Positions 50,044 to 57,216 of a stretch of DNA of 64,000 nucleotides are shown here, piece after piece. The stretch comes from Clostridia bacterium. GTDB lineage: Bacteria; Bacillota; Clostridia; Christensenellales; Borkfalkiaceae. The translations under genes were made by a program, and so were the position numbers. The DNA lies in assembly GCA_029055875.1 (NCBI GenBank), contig JAIDCJ010000006.1:99590-163589 (forward strand). The letters are read 5' to 3'. The notes under the pieces are model-generated. The model saw only the letters and a program-made list of their open reading frames with translations. It made no database searches and had not been told where the DNA came from. The first letter of the stretch is position 1. The number at the start of each line of letters is the position of its first letter.

Positions 50044-51903
50044 GTGAAAAAATACGGGAAAATTTTGGGAGCTAAAAAAATTGCGGTGCTCGCACTTTTA
50101 ACGGGACTCGGACTCATCGCGTTTATGATCGAGTCGCTCATTCCCGTTCTGCCCATTCCCGGTGCCAAGCTGGGAATTTCCAACGTTTTTTCCATGTTCG
50201 CGCTCATTCTCTACGGACTGCCCGAGGCGCTCCTCGTGATTATTGCGCGGACGGTGCTGGGCAGTATTTTTGCGGGGAATTTATCTCTGCTCCTTTACAG
50301 CCTGACGGCGGGCGTCGTAAGCGTAATCGTTTCCCGTCTGCTTCTGCTCCTCTTCCCGCGCATCAGCGTGCTCGCCGTAAGCGTGGCAAGCGCGGTCGTG
50401 CACAACCTCGTGCAGCTTCTCGTGTACTGCGGTCTGACGGGTACCATGCTCCTCATGTCCTACGCGCCCTATCTGTGTCTTTTGGGCACGGCGGCGGGAA
50501 TTGCCGTGGGGCTTGCCGTTATATTTACCATTAAAGCCGTTCCCCTTTCCGTGTTTGCGAAAATGGGGATTGGAAATAAAGAAAATAATCAAACCGGAGG
50601 AACCAAATTGAAAGCGAAAAACGGAAAACTTTTCTTCCGCGGCGTGCATATCCGCGGCAGGAAAGAGCTCGCGGAAAGCAGCCCCATCGAACCGCTTGAC
50701 ACAGCGTTTGAAGTGGCAATTCCCGTGAGTCAGCACATTGGCGCGCCCGCCGTACCCGCTGTGGAAGTCGGACAAGCGGTCAAGCGCGGTCAGCTTATTG
50801 CGAAGAGTGCAGGGAAAATTTCCGCAAACGTACACGCAAGCGTTGCGGGTACCGTAAAGGAAATTTCCGAGCGCACGGACGCGAGAGGCGTAAGCGGCAC
50901 TTACGTTGTGATAACGCCGAGTGAGAAGCAGGCTACGGCATACCTGCCCCCGCTCACCGAGCCCACTGCCGAACAAATTATTCAGCGCGTGGAAGAGGCG
51001 GGAATCGTTGGAATGGGCGGTGCGGGCTTCCCCACGCACGTGAAGCTTTCGCCGCAAAGCGCAGTTGATACCCTGATTCTCAACGGCGCGGAATGCGAGC
51101 CCTATCTCACCTGCGACGATAGACTGATGCAGGAACAGCGGGATAAGATCGTGCGCGGTGCGCAATACCTTGCAAAGGCGCTCGGCGTTGAGAAAATTCT
51201 CATCGGAATCGAGAAGAATAAGCCGCAGGCAATCGCGCTCTTCGAGGAAACCGACCTTCAAGTGATTGCCCTCAAAAAGCAATATCCCATGGGTTCGGAG
51301 AAACACCTCATCTACTGCGCGACGGGCAGAAAGGTGCCCCTCGGCAAACTCCCCGCAGACGCGGGCGTCGTGGTGCAGAACGTGGGAACCGCGTACGCCG
51401 TATGCGAGGCGGTGGAAGAAGGCAAGCCGCTCATCGAGCGCGTGGTCACCGTATCGGGCGCGGGCTTGGAAACACCTAAGAATCTGCTCTGCCCCGTAGG
51501 CGCTCCCCTTTCCGCTCTCCTTGAAAAATGCGGCGGCGTAAAAGAGAACGCAGTCAAATACGTTGCAGGCGGGCCGATGACGGGAACCGCGCTCACGGGC
51601 GAGGACACCGTAGTTACCAAGACGACTTCGGGCTTCCTCTTCCTTACGGCAAAGGAAACCTGCGCCGAGGAGCCTACGAACTGCATTAACTGCGGCAAGT
51701 GCGCAGACGTCTGCCCCATGAAGCTCATGCCGATGCAGATTGAGTTCTACACCAACGCAGAGGATTATGCGAATGCAGAAAAATACGGCGGCGTTACGGC
51801 TTGTATCGGCTGCGGCGCCTGCGGATATATCTGCCCCGCACGCCGTCCGCTCGCTCAGGCAATTAAAAAGGCGAAAACCGAACTCGGGAGGAAAAAATCA
51901 TGA
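50044..51903 (+). CDS. rnfC: Gx transporter-RnfC fusion protein
   Basis: Residues 1-180 form a Gx-type membrane protein (HepG/Hpre_diP_synt_I-like, about five helices, with SLIPVLPIPGAKLGISNVFSMFALI). Residues about 189-619 are complete RnfC: a barrel-sandwich N-domain, GMGGAGFPTHVKL (NADH/FMN region), LNGAECEPYLTCDDRLM, and two 4Fe-4S motifs CINCGKCADVCP and CIGCGACGYICP. RnfC is the NADH-side subunit of the Rnf ferredoxin:NAD oxidoreductase. Inside the junction GGAGG (50596-50600) sits 7 nt before a TTG at 50608, in frame with MKAKNGKLFFRG, the normal RnfC start. Thus both a 619-residue fusion and a 431-residue RnfC may be made. The stop overlaps rnfD (ATGA). Confidence 0.92.
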   Translation: MKKYGKILGAKKIAVLALLTGLGLIAFMIESLIPVLPIPGAKLGISNVFSMFALILYGLPEALLVIIARTVLGSIFAGNLSLLLYSLTAGVVSVIVSRLLLLLFPRISVLAVSVASAVVHNLVQLLVYCGLTGTMLLMSYAPYLCLLGTAAGIAVGLAVIFTIKAVPLSVFAKMGIGNKENNQTGGTKLKAKNGKLFFRGVHIRGRKELAESSPIEPLDTAFEVAIPVSQHIGAPAVPAVEVGQAVKRGQLIAKSAGKISANVHASVAGTVKEISERTDARGVSGTYVVITPSEKQATAYLPPLTEPTAEQIIQRVEEAGIVGMGGAGFPTHVKLSPQSAVDTLILNGAECEPYLTCDDRLMQEQRDKIVRGAQYLAKALGVEKILIGIEKNKPQAIALFEETDLQVIALKKQYPMGSEKHLIYCATGRKVPLGKLPADAGVVVQNVGTAYAVCEAVEEGKPLIERVVTVSGAGLETPKNLLCPVGAPLSALLEKCGGVKENAVKYVAGGPMTGTALTGEDTVVTKTTSGFLFLTAKETCAEEPTNCINCGKCADVCPMKLMPMQIEFYTNAEDYANAEKYGGVTACIGCGACGYICPARRPLAQAIKKAKTELGRKKS

Positions 51904-52940
51904 GTCAACTTGTTATTTCCCCTACGCCGCACGTGAAGACGAAACGCACGACCAAGCACATTATGCTCGACGTGCTCATCGCACTCGTGCCCGCAACCGC
52001 CGCAAGTATCGTCTACTTCGGCTGGCAGGCGGCAGTGCTTATTCTCATTTCGCTGGCTTCGGCGTTCCTCACGGAATTTGTTTACTATATCATTCAGAAC
52101 AAAATTTGGGCAAACCCCAAAGAAACCTGTGTGAAATTCTTCAAGCAATTCGATTTCACGACGCTCGTTACGGGATTACTGCTTGCGCTGTGTATCCCTG
52201 CCAATATCAACGGCTGGTATATGCCCCTTCTCGGGAGTATCTTTGCGATAGCAGTCGTGAAAATGCTCTTCGGCGGCTCGGGCAAGAACATTGTAAACCC
52301 TGCCCTTGCAGGACGCGTGTTCCTTTTCATTTCGTTCGCGCTTGCCACAACTGCCGTTGCCTGCAACTTCGGTGCAATCAACGGCGGCGGTGCAGTTCTT
52401 GAAACGGGCGCAACACAGCTCAACGGAAACATCCTGCACGGAAAGGAAAGCATTAACGCGCTCGATTTGTTCCTCGGAACAGGCCTCGCCGCAACGGCAA
52501 TGGGCGAAACGTGCAAGCTTGCGCTCCTCGTCGGCGGAATTTACCTCTGCGTGCGCGGCGTTATTAAGTGGTACTTGCCCGTTATCTACATTGTAGTAAC
52601 CGGCCTCTTTGCTTCCCTCTTGGATTTGAATATCAATTCCTTCCTGCCCTCTATCCTTTCGGGCGGTCTGATGTTAGGGGCTATCTTCATGGCAACGGAC
52701 TACGTGACTACCCCGAAATCGAAGATTGGCAACATTATTTACTTTGTCGTTCTCGGTCTTCTGACGGCAGGTCTTAGAAAAGCAACGGGTGTAGAAGTTG
52801 TTTCCTTCTGCATTCTGCTCATGAACTTTGTGGTGTTCCTCATTGACCTACTGCTCAAAGCGCATCCCTTTGGATACATTCGTAAGAAGAAAGAAAAGAA
52901 AGTAAAAGAAACTCAGCCTGCAAAGGAGGAACGCGTATGA
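51900..52940 (+). CDS. rnfD: Rnf complex subunit RnfD
   Basis: RnfD is an integral membrane subunit carrying covalent FMN. The 346-residue protein has about eight to ten helices. The flavinylation segment ETGATQLN places the acceptor at Thr172, and GGLMLGAIFMATDYVTTPKS (about 260-279) is the conserved downstream helix. The start overlaps the rnfC stop by 4 nt, and the end overlaps rnfG, so translation is coupled along the operon. Confidence 0.95.
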   Translation: MSQLVISPTPHVKTKRTTKHIMLDVLIALVPATAASIVYFGWQAAVLILISLASAFLTEFVYYIIQNKIWANPKETCVKFFKQFDFTTLVTGLLLALCIPANINGWYMPLLGSIFAIAVVKMLFGGSGKNIVNPALAGRVFLFISFALATTAVACNFGAINGGGAVLETGATQLNGNILHGKESINALDLFLGTGLAATAMGETCKLALLVGGIYLCVRGVIKWYLPVIYIVVTGLFASLLDLNINSFLPSILSGGLMLGAIFMATDYVTTPKSKIGNIIYFVVLGLLTAGLRKATGVEVVSFCILLMNFVVFLIDLLLKAHPFGYIRKKKEKKVKETQPAKEERV

Positions 52941-54397
52941 AAGTAAAAGAATTTTTCAAAAGTACGGCGTTTAAGAGCTTAGCGGTTTTAACGGCTATCG
53001 TCATTATCGCAGGCGCACTCCTTGCAATCTTTAACGACCTGCTCTTCGTGTCCACAACGGAGAGAAGAAACCGCGATTTCAAGAAAATCTACGGCGGCAA
53101 CATTGAACCTGTTTCTTCCACCTTGCAGGAAGATAAGAACAAAAAAGACTCCTTCGTTCCTGTTAAAATCGACGGTGACTCGGTTACCGAAAGCTGGCTG
53201 ATGAGCGACGGCTCGTATGCGATTCAGACGATTGGTACGGGAGGCTATAAGGAAGGCACCATCACCGTTTGGACGGTTTTTGAATGCTCGGGTTCCAAAG
53301 CGAATAACAACCTCGAATGGAAAGGCATTCGCCTCGTAAAATACAGCAGCGACGATAAGCAGTCGTATATCGGCAGATTCACAAGTGCGGACTACGAACA
53401 GTTTGCAAAACATAACAGTGAGCTGTTAGAAGGCAAAATGTTCGACGCGGGTATCGACGTAATCAAGACGGGCGCTTCCGCTCCCTTCACCATGGGCGCG
53501 CTTACGAGAGCGGTCAACTGTGCGGTTACCTACTTCAAGACGGAAATCCTCGGCGTTGCGGAAGAACCCATTTATGATTATCAGAGCTGGGTGGATATCG
53601 ACAACTCGGAAATCCCCGTGAAAGACAGTGTTGACCTCGCTACGAAAACAATTTCCTACAAGCTCGTCATGAAGAAGAATCCTCCCGCTCCTTCCTTCAC
53701 CGTGAACGTTACGGTTATGAACGGCGTCATCACGGCATATACGCACGAAGGCGATTATGCTACGGACGATTCTTACGCGAGCAAGGTTGACGGAACGATT
53801 AAGGACTACTCCTATTTCATCGGTAAGACGAAAGAAGATATTCTTGCTATCGTCAAGGAAGACGGAGGAAAGCTCGCTTCCGCAGACCTCGGCTCTCTCA
53901 CTACGGGCGCAACGCGTTCCACCGAGAGCTTCCTCTACGCGGCGGCGTTCGCGCTCTGCAACGTTGATACCTGCCTCTACGCTACGGAATATGAGGATTG
54001 GATCACGGATAAGACCGTTACGGCGGAAGGTACGAGCGTAAGCTACGTGCTTACCGTAAAGAAGAACGCGCCCGCACCTTCCTTCACCGTGAACGTTACG
54101 GTTGACGCAACGGGCATTACCGCATTCACACACGAAGGCAATTATGCTACCGATGATTCTTACGCAGGTAAGGTTGACGGAACGATTTCGGGTTACTCCT
54201 TCTTCATCGGTAAAACGAAAGAAGATATTCTTGCTATCGTCAAGGAAGACGGCGGAAAGCTCGCTCCCGCAGACCTCGGCTCTCTCACTACGGGCGCAAC
54301 GCGTTCTACCGAGAGCTTCCTCTACGCGGCGGCTTACGCACTTACAAATTACGAGGTATACCTCGCAAAACTTACAGAAGGAGGCAGTGAGGCATGA
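52937..54397 (+). CDS. rnfG: RnfG with two extra duplicated FMN-binding domains
   Basis: RnfG is a membrane-anchored flavoprotein; one N-terminal helix (about 12-38) holds it. The canonical RnfG domain ends with VIKTGASAPFT, so its acceptor is Ser181 rather than the usual Thr. Two further modules (about 238-350 and 367-480) each end in LTTGATRSTES, giving acceptors Thr326 and Thr455, a motif ApbE-type transferases recognise. Normal RnfG proteins are about 200 residues; this one has 486. The modules are 129 residues apart and almost identical over most of their length. It thus could carry three flavins in series on the outside of the cell. Confidence 0.9.
   Translation: MKVKEFFKSTAFKSLAVLTAIVIIAGALLAIFNDLLFVSTTERRNRDFKKIYGGNIEPVSSTLQEDKNKKDSFVPVKIDGDSVTESWLMSDGSYAIQTIGTGGYKEGTITVWTVFECSGSKANNNLEWKGIRLVKYSSDDKQSYIGRFTSADYEQFAKHNSELLEGKMFDAGIDVIKTGASAPFTMGALTRAVNCAVTYFKTEILGVAEEPIYDYQSWVDIDNSEIPVKDSVDLATKTISYKLVMKKNPPAPSFTVNVTVMNGVITAYTHEGDYATDDSYASKVDGTIKDYSYFIGKTKEDILAIVKEDGGKLASADLGSLTTGATRSTESFLYAAAFALCNVDTCLYATEYEDWITDKTVTAEGTSVSYVLTVKKNAPAPSFTVNVTVDATGITAFTHEGNYATDDSYAGKVDGTISGYSFFIGKTKEDILAIVKEDGGKLAPADLGSLTTGATRSTESFLYAAAYALTNYEVYLAKLTEGGSEA
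53685..54337 (+). repeat. 387-bp-offset tandem repeat within rnfG
   Basis: About 265 bp at 53685-53950 recurs at 54072-54337 with few changes, including a long identical stretch covering GKTKEDILAIVKEDGGKL and LGSLTTGATRSTES. The near-identity at DNA level suggests a recent duplication or gene conversion. Confidence 0.9.
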
Positions 54398-55086
54398 ACA
54401 AATACGGTAAAATAACTCTTAACGGACTTGTTACCAACAACGCGGCGTTCAAGCTCGTGCTCGGCACCTGCTCCGCGCTCGCAATGTCGGCAAGCGCAAT
54501 CAACGGATTCGGCATGGGTATTTGCGTTACCGTGGTATTGCTACTCAGCAACGTACTCATTTCCCTGCTTCGGAAAATCATTCCCAACGCCGTACGCATT
54601 CCCGCGTTCGTCGTAATTATTGCAACCCTCGTTACAATTCTCAAAATGTTCCTCGATAAGTTCATTCCGGATTTGTACGACGCAATGGGCGTATTCCTGC
54701 CGCTTATCGTAGTAAACTGCTTGATTCTCGGCAGAGCGGAAGCGTTCGCAAGCAAACAACCCGTACTCGACAGCGCGCTTGACGGCATTGCTTCGGGGCT
54801 CGGCTTCACGGCGGCGCTCACGATTATGGGTATTATCCGTGAATTGCTCGGCGAGGGCAGCTTCTTCGGCTTGCACCTTTGGGATTTCCAAATCAAGTTC
54901 TTCACGAACTCGGCAGGCGCATTCTTCGTTTACGGTATCTGCATTGCGCTCTTCCTATTCATTACCGATAAGGTGGAGAAATCCTTCCGCAAGAAAAAGG
55001 CGCAGCTACTGCGCGTAAATAACGGCGAACCCCTTCCCGCCCCCGAAACGGCGGAAGCGGAAGCAACCGCAAAGGAGGCTGAGTAA
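54394..55086 (+). CDS. rnfE: Rnf complex subunit RnfE
   Basis: This 230-residue protein is one of the paired RnfA/RnfE membrane subunits, with about six helices. Marks are the GLVTNNAAFKLVLGTCSALAMSASAING start, PLIVVNCLILGRAEAFASKQPVLDSALDG and a lysine/alanine-rich tail. Each of these subunits brings cysteines to a membrane-embedded iron-sulfur centre at the RnfA/E interface. The start overlaps rnfG by 4 nt; its stop overlaps the rnfA start (TAATG). Confidence 0.96.
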   Translation: MNKYGKITLNGLVTNNAAFKLVLGTCSALAMSASAINGFGMGICVTVVLLLSNVLISLLRKIIPNAVRIPAFVVIIATLVTILKMFLDKFIPDLYDAMGVFLPLIVVNCLILGRAEAFASKQPVLDSALDGIASGLGFTAALTIMGIIRELLGEGSFFGLHLWDFQIKFFTNSAGAFFVYGICIALFLFITDKVEKSFRKKKAQLLRVNNGEPLPAPETAEAEATAKEAE

Positions 55087-55697
55087 TGGGCGCTACAATT
55101 TTAACCATTATTATCACTGCGGCACTTTCCTCGAATTTCATTCTCGTGCAATTCCTCGGAATCTGCCCCTTCCTCGGCGTTTCCAAACGCACGAATAGCG
55201 CACTCTCCATGGGCATTGCAGTTACACTCGTTATGCTCCTTGCAACGCTTGTAACCTATCCCCTTTACGTGTACGTGATGGTGCCGCTTGGCATTAAGTT
55301 CCTCGATATCATCTTCTTCATCTTCATCATTGCGGCACTCGTGCAGATGCTTGAAAAAATCATTGCGAAGTTCTCCCCTTCTCTCTATAAGACGATGGGT
55401 ATTTACCTTCCTTTGATTACAACCAACTGCGCAGTGCTCGGTGTAGCGCAACTGGTTATCGGCGATACGTTCTATGCGTCGATCGGGCTTGCGGAGGCTT
55501 CTTCCATGAACCTCGGCTACGCGCTCCTTTATGCACTCTTCGCAGGTGTGGGATTCACACTTGCAATGGTGCTCATGGGCGGCGTGCGCGAGAGAATTGA
55601 AAAGCTCCCCGTTGCAAAGTGCATGAAGGGCTTCCCCATTACGATGGTTGCGGCTGCTCTCATGGCAATGGCGTTCTACGTCTTTACCCTGCTTTAA
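55086..55697 (+). CDS. rnfA: Rnf complex subunit RnfA
   Basis: The 203-residue membrane subunit has about six helices. NFILVQFLGICPFLGVSKRTNSALSMG, here about residues 17-43, contains the conserved cysteine of the membrane 2Fe-2S centre, and PLITTNCAVLGVAQL carries the second. It is the homologue of RnfE in inverted topology. It follows rnfE by overlap and precedes rnfB by 12 nt with GGAGG. Confidence 0.97.
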   Translation: MGATILTIIITAALSSNFILVQFLGICPFLGVSKRTNSALSMGIAVTLVMLLATLVTYPLYVYVMVPLGIKFLDIIFFIFIIAALVQMLEKIIAKFSPSLYKTMGIYLPLITTNCAVLGVAQLVIGDTFYASIGLAEASSMNLGYALLYALFAGVGFTLAMVLMGGVRERIEKLPVAKCMKGFPITMVAAALMAMAFYVFTLL

Positions 55698-55709
55698 GGA
55701 GGATGAGAA

Positions 55710-56528
55710 ATGTTAAATTCATTATTGATTGATATGCATTGGGATATCGTAGGTATCGTAATCGGAATTTTCGCGGGCATTTCAATTTTGCTTACAATCT
55801 GCATTCTGCTCGTTACAAAGTTCTGCAAAACCAACCCCGACGAAAAAGTGGAAGCAATTCTCTCCCACCTTGCGGGTGCGAACTGCGGCGGCTGCGGCTG
55901 CTCGGGCTGTGCGGGCTTTGCGGAGAAGCTTGCCAAAGGCGAAGCTCAGCTCAGCGACTGCCACGTTACTGCCGATAACTCCAAAGCGGAGATTGCAGGC
56001 GTGCTCGGCATTCCCTTTGAGAATGCAAAGCCCACGGTGGCGGTTTGCCGCTGTAACGGCGGAAAGAACGCAAAGGACGCATTCGAGTACACGGGCGCAA
56101 CCGACTGCGTGGAAGAGAACAAGCTCCAAGGCGGACACAAGGCTTGCAAGTACGGCTGCTTAGGCGACGGAACCTGCGTGCGCGTTTGCCCCGAGGACGC
56201 AATTTGCCTTGTTGGCGAGTGTGCGAACGTGAACCCCGACCGCTGCATTTCGTGCGGTGCGTGCATCAGCGCGTGCCCCAAGGGACTGTTTGAACGCATT
56301 CCCGCAGACGCGAAGGTGTATATTGCCTGCTCCTCGCACGACAAGGGCAAGGCGGTACTCGACGTTTGCGAATACGGCTGTATCGCTTGCGGCAAGTGCG
56401 CCAAGACCTGCCCTTCGGGTGCAATTACCATGGTAGATAACCTTCCCGTTATCGACTATGAAAAATGTATTAAGTGCGGCAAGTGCGCAGAAGTCTGCCC
56501 CCGCCACACCATTCAGACAAGATACTAA
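55710..56528 (+). CDS. rnfB: Rnf complex iron-sulfur subunit RnfB
   Basis: RnfB takes electrons from ferredoxin. The 272-residue protein has one N-terminal helix (about 10-32), the 4Fe-4S motif ANCGGCGCSGCAGFAEKLAKG (about 53-73), a second cysteine group, and a ferredoxin domain with CISCGACISACP, CIACGKCAKTCP and CIKCGKCAEVCP. It ends the rnfCDGEAB operon, which lacks any extra regulatory gene. Coupling reduced ferredoxin to NAD reduction would pump Na+ or H+. Confidence 0.97.
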   Translation: MLNSLLIDMHWDIVGIVIGIFAGISILLTICILLVTKFCKTNPDEKVEAILSHLAGANCGGCGCSGCAGFAEKLAKGEAQLSDCHVTADNSKAEIAGVLGIPFENAKPTVAVCRCNGGKNAKDAFEYTGATDCVEENKLQGGHKACKYGCLGDGTCVRVCPEDAICLVGECANVNPDRCISCGACISACPKGLFERIPADAKVYIACSSHDKGKAVLDVCEYGCIACGKCAKTCPSGAITMVDNLPVIDYEKCIKCGKCAEVCPRHTIQTRY

Positions 56529-56547
56529 ATTTTCGCTTTCAAAAGGA

Positions 56548-56576
56548 AGCCCACCCGCAAAGCGGGTGGGCTTTTT
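56548..56576 (+). terminator. Terminator of the rnf operon
   Basis: AGCCCACCCGC (56548-56558) pairs with GCGGGTGGGCT (56562-56572) around AAA, followed by T residues. Confidence 0.93.
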
Positions 56577-56591
56577 CACACAACAAAATTC

Positions 56592-56610
56592 CCGTCCGAA
56601 TATCGGACGG
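56592..56610. repeat. Short perfect palindrome after the rnf terminator
   Basis: CCGTCCGA-ATA-TCGGACGG, with no T-run; a possible protein site or RNA hairpin of unknown meaning. Confidence 0.5.
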
Positions 56611-56623
56611 TTCCCGTAGAGCA

Positions 56624-56663
56624 TATAAAAAGCGAAGAACTTCAACATTCTTCGCTTTTTATA
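56624..56663 (-). terminator. Terminator behind the nim-type pseudogene
   Basis: A 16-bp perfect stem (TATAAAAAGCGAAGAA and its complement) around an 8-nt loop, with A and T runs; it can work in both directions. Confidence 0.85.
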
Positions 56664-56683
56664 ACGATCTGATAAATTGAAAT

Positions 56684-57172
56684 TTAATCGTGCACCTTAC
56701 AGCTTAACTTCTCAACCTCTAACTTAAACACAGCAACGGAGTTTAACATTTTATCGTCAAACGACCATTCGCTTTTTTGCGTCGTATGTTTCATAAGTAA
56801 AAGCAGTCCGTGTTTCTTTTCGTTGCCATCACAAACCATACTTACCTTGCCTGTACCTATTACGCTTTGAAAACGAGCTGTATATGAACAGGCTGTTCCA
56901 TTATTGCCTATTGCATAAATTTCATGCGGAGTATCCATTTCAAATCCAACATACGGGCTTTTCGCAATCAAGTCAATTTTACGCCCTTCTTTTGCACCGT
57001 GAAAATAGAATATAAGTCGTTATCCATTATCTTCGTATCCGAAATTCATCGGAACAATATAGACCTCGCCTTCATCCTGAAAGCCGATTCTGCAACATTG
57101 GCAGCTTTCTATAATTTCAATAATTGCTTGCTTATCGGTTACTTCTCTATCTTTTCTTCGCATAGTATTCAT
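56684..57172 (-). pseudogene. Nim-type flavin-dependent oxidoreductase, broken by an in-frame TAA
   Basis: Reading from ATG 57163 (or 57172, which has AAGGA 8 nt upstream) gives MRRKDREVTDKQAIIEIIES, then CQCCRIGFQDEGEVYIVPMN and FGYEDNG, followed by TAA at 57022-57020 in the same frame. The frame then continues with RLIFYFHGAKEGRKIDLI and the complete downstream half ending LEVEKLSCKVHD. The assembled protein is the PNPOx-like NimA/flavin reductase family (about 160 residues) used in nitroimidazole reduction. The stop replaces a residue that is usually Lys in NGK-L, a one-base change. The downstream 95 residues could start at an internal Met but lack the N-terminal strand set needed for flavin binding. 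Confidence 0.8.
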
Positions 57173-57216
57173 AATTCGCTGTCCTTGTTTTCCGCTAAAT
57201 TATTGTTTAACTATGT

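Noticed and set aside
50281..51306. 341-residue open frame antisense to rnfC
   Set aside because: The opposite frame has clear iron-sulfur motifs and domain structure; this one has none.
57020..57022. Recoding of TAA as an amino acid in the nim-type gene
   Set aside because: Other genes in the window end at TAA, so the codon is a normal stop here.
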